A stretch of 40,220 nt of DNA, taken from assembly GCA_900318155.1 (NCBI GenBank), contig ONJN01000224.1:1-40220 (forward strand), written 5' to 3'. This document shows, in pieces, positions 15,404 through 23,527 of this stretch. Position numbers and translations under genes: made by a program. How positions within the stretch are numbered: position 1 is the first letter of the stretch; every line of letters begins with the position of its first letter. The DNA is from an uncultured Eubacteriales bacterium. Its GTDB lineage: Bacteria > Bacillota > Clostridia > Peptostreptococcales > Anaerovoracaceae. The notes under the pieces were generated by a model. It did not search any database. It was given only the letters and a program-made list of their open reading frames with translations, and had not been told where the DNA came from.

Positions 15404-16120
15404 TCAGCCATGGTCGCCCATCACAAAACGGGCGTTCGGTTTGGTGAACTTGGCCAGCCGGTTGTTGTAAGCTTCCATGATCGTTTCTTTGTTCCAAAGT
15501 TCCGCTGCCGGATCGATCAGTTTGATCAGATACTCGGTGAACAGCGGATTGGTGATCAGGAACGGTCCGAGAAGCGATGTCGCATAAAAATTATTTCTTC
15601 GTACGCCGTCAAATTCACACTCGTCATTCATACCGAAACCGCCGTTCTTTTTAATAAACATCTCTTTTTCGCCGCCGTACTGACGGGAATAGATACTGCG
15701 GTTGCTGACAATCTGAATGTTTTTAAACTCCCCGAGGAACCAGGAATTATGGCGGTTTTCACGGTCAATGACCGCATGATAGTCAAAGAGACCGAGGCCT
15801 TCGATCTTTTTGTCCCCCCACTGGATGAACCGGCCAAACAGATCGATCGCATTTCCGGTCGCCAGAAAGACTTTGCCCTGTTCAATGTACCGGTTCAGGT
15901 CATCAAGGTAAGGGCGCAGCGTCTCGATCGCAAGCTCATAGTATTCCTCTGCCATGGAACCGATATAGACAAAATCCACATCTCCGGAGACAAAGGCCGG
16001 CGTCTCGCCATTATGCGTTTCAACGATTTCTGATTTCCCGAAACACCTGCGCAGGTAACGGACATTTCCGATTTCTCCGAATAAGACTACAAGCTCAGGA
16101 AAAAGTATTTCAATTTTCAT
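15404..16120 (-). CDS. GatD-like class I amidotransferase homologue lacking the catalytic triad
   Basis: Partner of the adjacent MurT-like ligase, 238 residues, overlapping its end by 11 bases. The fold matches GatD: FGEIGNVRYLRR, DVDFVYIG, EGLGLFDY, and GPFLITNP all align with GatD landmarks. GatD normally hydrolyses glutamine to feed ammonia to MurT. Here the nucleophile region (normally ICGGYQxLG) reads FLATGNAIDLFG at 85-96, with no Cys; the only cysteines are C26 and C168, elsewhere. The GFENHGG-type segment reads GEFKNIQ, and the TYLHGP histidine has become Leu in SLLGPF (182-187). It should therefore not be a working glutaminase. It may be structural, or the ligase may use another amine. 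GGAGGGAG lies just upstream of the ATG. Confidence 0.8.
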   Translation of the reverse strand: MKIEILFPELVVLFGEIGNVRYLRRCFGKSEIVETHNGETPAFVSGDVDFVYIGSMAEEYYELAIETLRPYLDDLNRYIEQGKVFLATGNAIDLFGRFIQWGDKKIEGLGLFDYHAVIDRENRHNSWFLGEFKNIQIVSNRSIYSRQYGGEKEMFIKKNGGFGMNDECEFDGVRRNNFYATSLLGPFLITNPLFTEYLIKLIDPAAELWNKETIMEAYNNRLAKFTKPNARFVMGDHG

Positions 16121-17495
16121 TTTTCTCCCTCCTCAACTTCTCTTCAATGGCTTCTTTCAGCAGACGTCCTTCCGTTACACGGTTCACTTCATGCAAAATA
16201 TAAATCTGATCGATATCCTCGAACGTGACATAATCGATGATTTTCTTGTCATCCTCAATACAGACAACTTTTTCATCCGGAATTCCCGCGATTTTCATCC
16301 TCAGCTTATAATCCGCGTAAACCGGGCCACCTACAAGGATTCTTTTGATGTTCGGCTTATTGAGAAGTTCATAGTCCGTGTCATAGAACCATGTAATCGT
16401 CTCATTCGCGTCGAGACCTTCATATTCCTCGTTCATCATCAGAATCAGCTCCAGATTGCCCTTTTCCTTTGACAGGTGCTCAAAGACAACCGAGGCGGAC
16501 CCTCCGGTCTGGCCTTTGCACATACTGCTGTGGATTTCGATTCCGTGAACCGTGCTCGTCAGTTCTCTCGATTCCGGAAGCTTAACCTGACTGAGCGCGC
16601 TCTTCAGTTCTTCATACGGAATCCCTCTCGACCTGAAATAGGCGATCAGGGAAAGGAAATTAAATCCGTTGAAGATGGATGTTGAAGCAATGTTGTATTC
16701 AAAGACTTCATCCGAACCTTTTTCACGCACTTTCAGCACCGAATTTTCACGATCCAGCTCAACGCCGTTAAAATCCGGCTCCGGCGACTTCATACCGCAG
16801 TTCGGGCACTGGACTTCACCGATATGAAGGTAATGCCGGTGAAGGTATTCCGGCTGTTTATGACAAACCGGACAAACCGTAAAGTCTTTGATGATCGGTT
16901 CCTTAAACTCGACATCCGGCTCTCCGGCCATCGCGTAATAGACCGGTTCCGTATTGGTCTTCAGGAAACCACTGATCGGATCGTCCGCGTTCAGAATAAT
17001 GACGGATTCCTTCAGGCTGTCCACCGTGTCCTGGATGCACTGCCTGATATACAGCGGATGGCCGTTTCTTCTCATGGAATCCCTTCCGATATTGGACACG
17101 ATAAAATAATCCGGTTGAATTTTGGACATGTCCTCATAAGCCGTTTTTTCATCGACTTCCAGAACCGTCGCGTCAACTTTCGGCCGGTTGAACATGTTTA
17201 CTGAATTGGCCATAATCATACAATGCCCTGCTTTCAGGTTGGCGCCCCAGTCATTATAGGTCACCGTATGACCCTGCACCCGGAGAACGTCCGCGATCAT
17301 GCTGGAGACCGAAGTCTTTCCGTTGGTGCCCGTTACGGCAACGGTGATTTTCGGCTTTTTAACATAATCAAGGAAGTTCGGACACAATTTATAAATCAGG
17401 ACCCCCGGCCGGTCATCCTGCGCATGCCCTGTCGCCTTCATCAGCGCGATGACGATCTTGGAACACCATAATGTCAAATAAAACCTTAATTTCAT
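16110..17495 (-). CDS. murT: MurT-like Mur ligase (lipid II amidation family, DUF1727)
   Basis: A 461-residue Mur-ligase-fold protein. Seen in order: P-loop GTNGKTS (about 56-62), DATVLEVDE, NADDP, the MurT-specific zinc ribbon with CPVC (C208, C211) and CPNC (C230, C233), and a C-terminal DUF1727-type domain ending WFYDTDYE (Asp372 matches the Asp that in MurT completes the GatD triad). MurT with GatD turns D-Glu of lipid II into D-isoglutamine. The usual NPAG-type motif is replaced by CKGQTGGSAS (about 326-335), and the GatD partner looks inactive, so the substrate may differ. I chose ATG at 17495; a TTG at 17552 lies only a few bases past the expected transcription start and has no ribosome binding site. 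Confidence 0.85.
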   Translation of the reverse strand: MKLRFYLTLWCSKIVIALMKATGHAQDDRPGVLIYKLCPNFLDYVKKPKITVAVTGTNGKTSVSSMIADVLRVQGHTVTYNDWGANLKAGHCMIMANSVNMFNRPKVDATVLEVDEKTAYEDMSKIQPDYFIVSNIGRDSMRRNGHPLYIRQCIQDTVDSLKESVIILNADDPISGFLKTNTEPVYYAMAGEPDVEFKEPIIKDFTVCPVCHKQPEYLHRHYLHIGEVQCPNCGMKSPEPDFNGVELDRENSVLKVREKGSDEVFEYNIASTSIFNGFNFLSLIAYFRSRGIPYEELKSALSQVKLPESRELTSTVHGIEIHSSMCKGQTGGSASVVFEHLSKEKGNLELILMMNEEYEGLDANETITWFYDTDYELLNKPNIKRILVGGPVYADYKLRMKIAGIPDEKVVCIEDDKKIIDYVTFEDIDQIYILHEVNRVTEGRLLKEAIEEKLRREKNEN

Positions 17496-17566
17496 AATTG
17501 ATCTACTGGGAATCTCCCTTTCCTCCAGACTAAAAATAGTAATGTCGTTCAAATTCGTACCGTACT

Positions 17567-17595
17567 ATCATATCATCAAACAGTACCGTTTGCAA
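17567..17595 (-). promoter_or_regulatory. Sigma-A promoter for murT-gatD-like
   Basis: Minus strand: TTGCAA (17590-17595), 17 bases, TATGAT (17567-17572). It fires away from the rib promoter, which begins 19 bases to the right. Confidence 0.6.
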
Positions 17596-17614
17596 TCAAA
17601 CACACTGAATTCCC

Positions 17615-17643
17615 TTGACATTTGTATACAGCTGCGTTATCAT
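17615..17643 (+). promoter_or_regulatory. ribD: Sigma-A promoter of the rib operon
   Basis: TTGACA (17615-17620), 17 bases, TATCAT (17638-17643). The transcript would begin a few bases before the FMN aptamer. Confidence 0.8.
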
Positions 17644-17659
17644 TTATTCGTGAGTTGAT

Positions 17660-17767
17660 CTTCAGGGCAGGGTGAAAGTCCCTACCGGCGGTAAAGCCCG
17701 CGAGCCTTTTATGGCATGATCCGTTGAAATTACGGAGCCGACAGTATAGTCTGGATGGGAGAAGATG
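17660..17767 (+). ncRNA. FMN riboswitch (RFN element)
   Basis: The conserved RFN core is plain: GGGCAGGGTGAAAGTCCC at the start, ACCGGCGGTAAAGCCCGCGA, then GAGCCGACAGTATAGTCTGG and ATGGGAGAAG at the end. FMN binding turns off riboflavin genes, here ribD-ribE-ribBA-ribH. The 3' end (GGGAGAAGATG, 17757-17767) can pair imperfectly with CATCTCCTCC (17787-17796), which is also the start of the first terminator stem; this would be the antiterminator used when FMN is low. The pairing is proposed from sequence only. Confidence 0.97.
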
Positions 17768-17792
17768 AGTTTGCTTATTTTGCATGCATCTC

Positions 17793-17823
17793 CTCCGGAA
17801 ATTTTTGTTCCGGAGTGTTTTTG
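17793..17823 (+). terminator. FMN riboswitch terminator
   Basis: CTCCGGAA pairs with TTCCGGAG (8 bp, loop ATTTTTG), followed by TGTTTTTTG. It follows the aptamer by 25 bases and shares its left arm with the proposed antiterminator, so it is the likely expression platform. Confidence 0.85.
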
Positions 17824-17866
17824 TTTGTGAAGCGATCGTAGTTTTGTTACTATGCTTATTTTATCT

Positions 17867-17900
17867 GCCCTGGAATCTTTATGCGATTCCGGGGCTTTTT
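17867..17900 (+). terminator. Second terminator-like hairpin ahead of ribD
   Basis: GCCCTGGAATC (17867-17877) pairs with GATTCCGGGGC (17885-17895) over 11 bp with one G-U, loop TTTATGC, then T5. It lies between the riboswitch terminator and the ribD ribosome binding site. As a constitutive stop it would reduce operon expression, so it may be a second controlled stop or a partly leaky one. Confidence 0.75.
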
Positions 17901-17934
17901 ACGGAAAGATATTATTAAACGGAGAGACAATAGT

Positions 17935-19125
17935 TTGAATAATTCAGAGAAGCAGAAAAATGACCGCTATTATATGTCGATGGCCGTCGAACTTGCTGCC
18001 CGGGGCGGCGGATACACGCATCCAAATCCTCTTGTCGGCGCCGTGATTGTCAAAAACGGACGGATCATTGGCAAAGGTTATCACGAGATATACGGAAGTC
18101 TGCACGCGGAACGCAGTGCCCTCGCTTCCTGTGCCGAGGATCCGGCCGGTTCTGTCATCTATGTCACGCTGGAACCGTGCTGTCACTACGGAAAACAGCC
18201 ACCGTGCACACGGGCAATCATTGATTCAGGAATCAGCAAAGTCGTGATCGGTTCCAGAGATCCCAATCCGCTCGTTTCCGGCAAAGGCGTGTCAATCCTG
18301 CGTGAAGCCGGAATCGAGGTCGTGACCGACTTCATGCGTGAAGAATGCGACAAACTGAATCCGGTATTTTTCAAATTTATCAACACCGGAAAACCTTTTG
18401 TCACCATGAAATACGCCATGACTGCCGACGGAAAAATCGCGACATATTCCGGTAAATCCAAGTGGATCACCGGGGCGCCGGCCAGACGGCGGGTACACCT
18501 GGACCGCGGCCTGAACACAGCGATCATGGTCGGTATCGGAACCGTCCTCGCGGACGATCCGGAACTCACCTGCCGTGACGCGGAAGGGCTGGATCCGGTC
18601 AGGATCATCTGCGATACCCGGCTGCGCACGCCGCTGGACGCAAAAGTCGTTCAGACCGCGCAGAAATCGGCGGATCCCCAAGGCGACGGCAGCGGGACGG
18701 AGATCACCTTTGACGACTGCTCGCGCTATCCGCGCACAATTATCGCCACTGCGGTAACGGATGAAGAAAAGCTGAAGCCATATCGTGATCAGGACGTTGT
18801 GATCCTGAATGTGCGGACGGACGCGGACGGGCACATCGATCTGAATGAACTGATGACACGGCTTGGTGAAATGAAAATCGACAGTATTTTCCTTGAAGGC
18901 GGTGCCGGACTCAACTGGACCGCGCTTGACAGCGGGATCGTTGATAAAGTTCAGACGTACATCGCGCCTAAAATTTTCGGCGGTCGTGACGCGAAAACGC
19001 CGGTAGCCGGTACCGGCACGGAAGCGCCGCCGGACGCCGTGATGCTGAAAAACACGACCATCACGACGATCGGGGAAGATATACTGCTTGAAAGTGAGGT
19101 CTGCCATGTTCACGGGAATCATTGA
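17935..19125 (+). CDS. ribD: Riboflavin biosynthesis deaminase/reductase RibD
   Basis: Bifunctional enzyme that deaminates and then reduces the pyrimidine made by GTP cyclohydrolase II. Residues about 8-145 are the zinc deaminase: HAERSAL with Glu as the proton shuttle, then EPCCHYGKQPPCTRAI with both zinc cysteines. The rest is the reductase domain (VTMKYAMTADGKIATYSGKSKWITG, then FLEGGAGLNW). I place the start at TTG 17935 because GGAGAG lies 8 bases upstream; the ATG at 17881 falls inside the loop of a terminator hairpin and has no ribosome binding site. This gives 396 residues. The end overlaps ribE by 20 bases. Confidence 0.94.
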   Translation: MNNSEKQKNDRYYMSMAVELAARGGGYTHPNPLVGAVIVKNGRIIGKGYHEIYGSLHAERSALASCAEDPAGSVIYVTLEPCCHYGKQPPCTRAIIDSGISKVVIGSRDPNPLVSGKGVSILREAGIEVVTDFMREECDKLNPVFFKFINTGKPFVTMKYAMTADGKIATYSGKSKWITGAPARRRVHLDRGLNTAIMVGIGTVLADDPELTCRDAEGLDPVRIICDTRLRTPLDAKVVQTAQKSADPQGDGSGTEITFDDCSRYPRTIIATAVTDEEKLKPYRDQDVVILNVRTDADGHIDLNELMTRLGEMKIDSIFLEGGAGLNWTALDSGIVDKVQTYIAPKIFGGRDAKTPVAGTGTEAPPDAVMLKNTTITTIGEDILLESEVCHVHGNH

Positions 19126-19801
19126 AGAAGTCGGAAAGATTAAAGCCGTAAGAAGCGGCGGTGATTACGAGGTTCTGACGATTTCCTGCAGTAAAGTGCT
19201 CGGAAACAATCCGGCGCCGGGCGTTCCGGAAATCCCGACGCAGCTCGGCGACAGCATCGCGGTGAACGGGATCTGCCTTACGGTCACAGAAATAGGAAAA
19301 GACAGTTTTTCGGCGGATGTCATGCCGGAAACCATGCGCCGGACGTCTTTGTCTGAGCTTCGGGCGGGAAGCCCCGTCAACCTGGAAAGAGCGATGCCGG
19401 CGTACGGACGGTTTGGCGGACACATCGTCTCAGGTCACATTGACGGAACCGGAACGGTGCGCAGCCTGAAAAATGAAGGAAACGCGGTCTGGTTCACGAT
19501 TGAGGTACCGGACCCGATCGCGCGATATATTATAGAAAAAGGTTCGATCACAGTCGACGGCATAAGTCTGACGGTTGCTGAAGTCGATCATACAAGGGGC
19601 AATGCTTCCTTTAAAGTGTCGATCATCCCGCATACCCTTGCGCAGACAGCACTTTCAACTAAGAAACCCGGCAGCACCGTCAATCTTGAAAATGATATCG
19701 TCGGAAAATATATAGAACAGCTGATGCAGCCGGCGGATGTGCCCGCTGATCAGACGAAGGACTCAGAAGCCCGCCTGAAAGAGCTTCTGGCAGCCTTTTA
19801 A
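19106..19801 (+). CDS. ribE: Riboflavin synthase, alpha subunit
   Basis: Converts two molecules of lumazine to riboflavin and a pyrimidine, the last step of the pathway. The 231 residues begin with the hallmark MFTGIIEEVGKI and show the two homologous lumazine-binding barrels: LGDSIAVNGICLTV in the first and GSITVDGISLTVAEV in the second, with GHIVSGHIDGTG between. GAGG lies 6 bases or so before ATG 19106, inside the end of ribD, so translation is coupled. Confidence 0.96.
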   Translation: MFTGIIEEVGKIKAVRSGGDYEVLTISCSKVLGNNPAPGVPEIPTQLGDSIAVNGICLTVTEIGKDSFSADVMPETMRRTSLSELRAGSPVNLERAMPAYGRFGGHIVSGHIDGTGTVRSLKNEGNAVWFTIEVPDPIARYIIEKGSITVDGISLTVAEVDHTRGNASFKVSIIPHTLAQTALSTKKPGSTVNLENDIVGKYIEQLMQPADVPADQTKDSEARLKELLAAF

Positions 19802-19822
19802 CAATCACGGAGGGGAATAAAA

Positions 19823-21088
19823 ATGGAAAACAAAATTAAAAACATGAACACAGAAGCCGATAAAGAAGAGAAAATGCAGCTTCCGGAAGGCTTTAAATTC
19901 AGTACCGTTCCGGAAGCGCTCGAAGATCTCCGCAACGGGAAGATTATCATCTGTACTGATGATCCGGACAGAGAAAATGAGGGGGATCTGATCTGCGCCG
20001 GACAGTTTGCCACAACCGAAAACATTAATTTTATTGCTTGTTACGCCAAGGGGCTTCTCTGTATGCCGATGGGACGGGAAGCCGTTGAAAGACTACGCCT
20101 GCCGCAGATGGTCACGGACAATCAGGACAGCCACGAAACCGCTTTTACGGTCAGCATCGACCACGTCGACACGACAACCGGAATTTCAGCTGTTGAGCGC
20201 GGACTGACCGCCAGAATGGCCGCGGATCCGACCAGCAAACCGCAGGACTTCCGCCGCCCGGGACACATGTTCCCTCTTCTCGCCAAAGACACCGGCGTAT
20301 TTGAACGCAACGGACATACCGAAGCGACCGTCGACCTGCTCCGCCTGGCCGGACTGGAACCAGTCGGCATCTGCTGCGAGATTATGGAAGACGACGGAAC
20401 AATGATGCGCACGCCTCGCCTCGCTGAATTCGCAATGAAACACGATCTGAAATTCATCAGCATTAAAGCCCTGCAGGAATACCGAAAAAAGTATGAAAAA
20501 CTCGTAGAGTGCGTGACGATCGCCGATCTTCCGACAAAATTCGGAGATTTCAAATCCTATGCCTACATAAATAAACTGAACGGTGAACACCATATCGCGC
20601 TGGTCAAAGGCGACATCTCAAGCGGCGAAGATATTCTTTGCCGGGTCCATTCGGAATGCCTCACCGGAGACGCTTTCGGCTCCATCCGCTGCGACTGCGG
20701 TCAGCAGCTGGAATCCGCGATGAGACAGATCGACACTGAAGGACGCGGCATCCTCCTGTACATGCGTCAGGAAGGACGCGGCATCGGTCTCGTAAATAAA
20801 ATGAAGGCTTATACACTGCAGGATCAGGGCATGGATACACTGGAAGCGAATATCGCGCTCGGATTCCCGGGAGACGCCAGAGAATACTATATCGGCGCCC
20901 AGATTCTGAAAGACCTCGGTGTTCACACAATGCGGCTTCTGACGAACAACCCGCAGAAGATCTACGAACTGGGCGCATACGGCATGGAAATCGTGGAACG
21001 CGTTCCAATCCAGATGCCGGCTACAACCAGAGACCTGTTTTATCTGAAGACAAAACAGAAAAAAATGGGACACATCCTTGATTATTAA
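19823..21088 (+). CDS. ribBA: RibBA: DHBP synthase / GTP cyclohydrolase II
   Basis: Supplies both branches of riboflavin synthesis. After a 24-residue charged extension, the DHBP synthase half shows [21 protein letters not shown] and RPGHMFPLL. The GTP cyclohydrolase II half, from about residue 225, shows the zinc cysteines in [18 protein letters not shown] and the catalytic RQEGRGIGL. Length (421) is usual for the family and all key residues are kept. GGAGGGG lies 7 bases before the ATG. Confidence 0.96.
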   Translation: MENKIKNMNTEADKEEKMQLPEGFKFSTVPEALEDLRNGKIIICTDDPDRENEGDLICAGQFATTENINFIACYAKGLLCMPMGREAVERLRLPQMVTDNQDSHETAFTVSIDHVDTTTGISAVERGLTARMAADPTSKPQDFRRPGHMFPLLAKDTGVFERNGHTEATVDLLRLAGLEPVGICCEIMEDDGTMMRTPRLAEFAMKHDLKFISIKALQEYRKKYEKLVECVTIADLPTKFGDFKSYAYINKLNGEHHIALVKGDISSGEDILCRVHSECLTGDAFGSIRCDCGQQLESAMRQIDTEGRGILLYMRQEGRGIGLVNKMKAYTLQDQGMDTLEANIALGFPGDAREYYIGAQILKDLGVHTMRLLTNNPQKIYELGAYGMEIVERVPIQMPATTRDLFYLKTKQKKMGHILDY

Positions 21089-21244
21089 CAGAACAACCGA
21101 GTATTAATCGATTATCGATAGTGTTACGATTACAGTCTGTAAACGCAAAAAGGGAAGAAGCTGTACTTCTCCCCTGCCCGCGCACTCAATATAATGAATT
21201 CGGGAAATACCCCCGGGGTATCCCCTGCAAAAAGGAGAATAAAA
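21089..21244 (+). other. Spacer between ribBA and ribH with two hairpins
   Basis: 156 bases, longer than the other gaps in the operon. It holds a hairpin GGGAAGAAG/CTTCTCCC near 21152-21173, a TATAAT at 21190-21195 with no good -35, and a GC-rich dyad around 21202-21224 (ATACCCC/GGGGTAT) just ahead of the ribH ribosome binding site. None has a T tract. These may tune ribH translation or mRNA ends; nothing else is seen. Confidence 0.4.
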
Positions 21245-21709
21245 ATGAGAGTAATAGAAGGAAAAGTCGTCGCAAAAGATACTGTAAAAATTGGCATCGT
21301 CTGCGCCCGTTTCAATGATTTTATTGTCAGAAAGCTGATGGAAGGTGCCATTGACGGTCTTGTACGTCACGACATACCGGAAGACAACATTGAAGTTGTA
21401 TACGTGCCGGGAGCTTTTGAAATCCCGCTTGCCGCGTTGAAAATGGCTAAAAGTAAGAACTACGACGCCGTCATCTGCCTCGGCGCCGTTATCCGGGGAA
21501 GCACTTCACACTACGATTACGTATGCGCGGAAGTCTCCAAAGGCATCGCGCAGGTATCCCTCAGCGAAGGCCTTCCGGTCATGTTCGGTGTCCTGACAAC
21601 CGACACGATTGAACAGGCCATTGAAAGAGCCGGAACTAAGGCCGGAAACAAAGGCTATGACTGCGCGCTCGGCGCGATCGAAATGATCGATCTGATGAGT
21701 AAACTGTAA
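21245..21709 (+). CDS. ribH: Lumazine synthase (riboflavin synthase beta subunit)
   Basis: Condenses DHBP with the pyrimidine amine to give lumazine, usually as a 60-mer shell. The 154 residues carry [16 protein letters not shown], the [10 protein letters not shown] substrate loop, and [15 protein letters not shown]; the last usually reads ATPHFDYV, and the catalytic His is kept. AAGGAG precedes the ATG at 21245 by 8 bases; the frame is open further upstream but this start matches the family. It ends the rib operon. Confidence 0.96.
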   Translation: MRVIEGKVVAKDTVKIGIVCARFNDFIVRKLMEGAIDGLVRHDIPEDNIEVVYVPGAFEIPLAALKMAKSKNYDAVICLGAVIRGSTSHYDYVCAEVSKGIAQVSLSEGLPVMFGVLTTDTIEQAIERAGTKAGNKGYDCALGAIEMIDLMSKL

Positions 21710-21737
21710 TCGGGCTGACAAGCAAATGGAATATACA

Positions 21738-21769
21738 GGAGTTGTTTTGTACAAAACAGCTCCTTTTTT
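21738..21769 (+). terminator. Terminator of the rib operon
   Basis: GGAGTTGTTTT pairs with AAAACAGCTCC (11 bp, one G-U, loop GTAC), followed by T6. It lies 29 bases after the ribH stop. Confidence 0.9.
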
Positions 21770-21852
21770 GTCCGCTTCCGTTGCTCTGCCGCTTCCACGC
21801 CGCCCCAGTTAACGAAAAACCTGTCAGATACAGTCAGCCTTTATATGTCAAT

Positions 21853-21981
21853 GGGCCGCCGCATAAAAGCGACGGCCCGTATTTCAGTTTATCATTTCAT
21901 CGTCTTATTGATCGTGGTCAGACCTGTCAACATAACCCGCACCAGGACCTGTCAACATAATCGCAGTCGATTTTGTTAACA
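21853..21981. mobile_element. Possible insertion-sequence end remnant with direct repeats
   Basis: GACCTGTCAACATAA occurs twice (21921-21935 and 21946-21960), and the block ends with TGTTAACA at 21974-21981. Read on the minus strand it begins TGTTAACA and then has two TTATGTTGACAGGTC copies, a layout like the multi-repeat ends of IS21-type elements. A strong hairpin (GGGCCGCCGC with GCGACGGCCC, 21853-21878, one mismatch, no T tract) lies at its inner side. No transposase is present in the 22 kb to either side. The rest of 21770-22053 shows nothing else I can name. The IS assignment is a guess from pattern. Confidence 0.3.
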
Positions 21982-22053
21982 CGTAAAGGAGGAATCTCTG
22001 GCAGAAACAACCACAATCCGCGTCTGAAACCCGATTGTCTGAACCTCATTTTA

Positions 22054-23259
22054 CTAATCGAGAAGTGAAACTCTCCATACAGTATCTCTTGCGATCATCA
22101 GCTCTTCATTGGTCGGGATCAGGAGGATCTTAACCTTGGAATCGCTTGCTGAGATGATTACTTCTTTTCCTCTTACCCTGTTCTTTATGAGGTCGAGGTG
22201 GATTCCCAGATTATCGAGGTTATCACAGATAATATCTCTCATACCGATATCGTTTTCACCAACGCCCGCAGTGAATACGATCGCGTCTACACCGTTCATT
22301 TCCGCGATATATGCGCCGATGAAGAATCTTACCTTATGAGCGAACACCTTCATCGCCAGCTGAGCTCTTTCATTTCCGCTTTCAGCCGCGGCTTCAATGT
22401 CCCTGAAGTCGGAGGAAATGCCTGAAATACCCAGTACACCGGACTCCTTGTTCATAACATCTATGATTTCATCATTATCCAGATTCTCTTTTTCAGCGAC
22501 ATACGTCATGATGGCCGGGTCGATATCGCCGCAGCGGGTACCCATAACGAGACCCTCAAGAGGCGTAAATCCCATGGATGTATCAATTACTTCGCCGCCT
22601 TTAATTGCCGTGATGGACGCGCCGTTGCCCAGATGGCAGGTGATAACTTTCAGATGCTTCTCATCAAGTCCAAGCATTTCCGCAGCACGGTGAGCTACAT
22701 ACTTATGACTTGTTCCATGGAAACCATATCTTCTTACTCTGTACTTCTCATAGTATTCATAAGGCAACGCGTAAATATAGGATTCAGGCGGCATCGTCTG
22801 ATGATACGCTGTATCAAATACGGCAACCATCGGTGTTGTCGGCATAAGCTCTTTGCATGCCTGAATTCCGAGAATATTCGGCGGATTATGCAGCGGTGCG
22901 AGTTCTGTACAATCCTCCAGAACGGACATAACCTGATCGTCAATCACAACACTGTGTGAATAAGCTTCTCCGGCATGTACGACTCTGTGTCCTACCGCGC
23001 CCAGCTCGCTCATACTCTTCAGTACGCCGTGATCTTCATCTACGACTGCGTCGAGAACCTGCTGAATCGCTTCTTTATGCGTCGGCATCGGTGTTTCATT
23101 AACCCATTTTTCCTCAGCACCGGTCTTCGTATGAGTGATAACTGATCCGTCCATGCCGATTCTTTCTACAAGACCTTTCGCGAGGAGAACTTCGCCATCC
23201 ATATCGAGGACCTGGTACTTCAGTGAAGAACTTCCGCAGTTGATTACCAATACTTTCAT
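22054..23259 (-). CDS. ackA: Acetate kinase
   Basis: Makes ATP and acetate from acetyl phosphate, a main energy step in fermenting Clostridia. The 401 residues are full length and contain the family signatures: [12 protein letters not shown] near the start, [25 protein letters not shown] and [12 protein letters not shown]. The usual Ser in TRSGDIDP is Cys here, a variant I have seen in Clostridia. AAAGGAG lies about 6 bases before the ATG. Phosphotransacetylase is not adjacent; ackA appears to be a single-gene unit with a strong promoter. Confidence 0.97.
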   Translation of the reverse strand: MKVLVINCGSSSLKYQVLDMDGEVLLAKGLVERIGMDGSVITHTKTGAEEKWVNETPMPTHKEAIQQVLDAVVDEDHGVLKSMSELGAVGHRVVHAGEAYSHSVVIDDQVMSVLEDCTELAPLHNPPNILGIQACKELMPTTPMVAVFDTAYHQTMPPESYIYALPYEYYEKYRVRRYGFHGTSHKYVAHRAAEMLGLDEKHLKVITCHLGNGASITAIKGGEVIDTSMGFTPLEGLVMGTRCGDIDPAIMTYVAEKENLDNDEIIDVMNKESGVLGISGISSDFRDIEAAAESGNERAQLAMKVFAHKVRFFIGAYIAEMNGVDAIVFTAGVGENDIGMRDIICDNLDNLGIHLDLIKNRVRGKEVIISASDSKVKILLIPTNEELMIARDTVWRVSLLD

Positions 23260-23335
23260 TAGATTACTCCTTTAATAATACGAATTGATTAATCCTATAC
23301 CATCACGGCCTGAGCCGTATATCTATCTTCACTTT

Positions 23336-23364
23336 ATTATAAGTCAAAGTAAAACATGTGTCAA
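23336..23364 (-). promoter_or_regulatory. ackA: Consensus sigma-A promoter of ackA
   Basis: Minus strand: TTGACA (23359-23364), 17 bases, TATAAT (23336-23341), a perfect match to consensus. It would give a leader of about 70 bases holding a small ACGGCTCAGGCCGT hairpin. This implies high constitutive expression. Confidence 0.9.
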
Positions 23365-23450
23365 TAAACCATTGCAAACACTCATTTTCAACAGATTTAC
23401 AGCACATTTGTCCATTTACCGGCCGTGTGCAGTCCGATAATCGTCGGATT

Positions 23451-23476
23451 AAAAAAACTGCCGCGCGCTGCGACAG
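23451..23476 (-). terminator. Terminator of the arg operon
   Basis: Minus strand: CTGTCGC pairs with GCGGCAG (7 bp, one G-U), then T7. It lies about 50 bases past the argD stop. A second small hairpin, TCCGATAATCGTCGGA (23433-23448), follows. Confidence 0.8.
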
Positions 23477-23527
23477 TCATAAAGATATTGATGTGATCGT
23501 CTTTATTCCATTCACCATCAAAGCGAT

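Noticed and set aside
17881..17934. Upstream ATG for ribD
   Set aside because: It lies in a terminator loop, has no Shine-Dalgarno, and adds residues foreign to the RibD family; TTG 17935 is better.
18292..19122. Long minus-strand open frame (276 codons) opposite ribD
   Set aside because: Arg/His-rich product with no family features, fully antisense to well-supported ribD; a shadow of its codon use.
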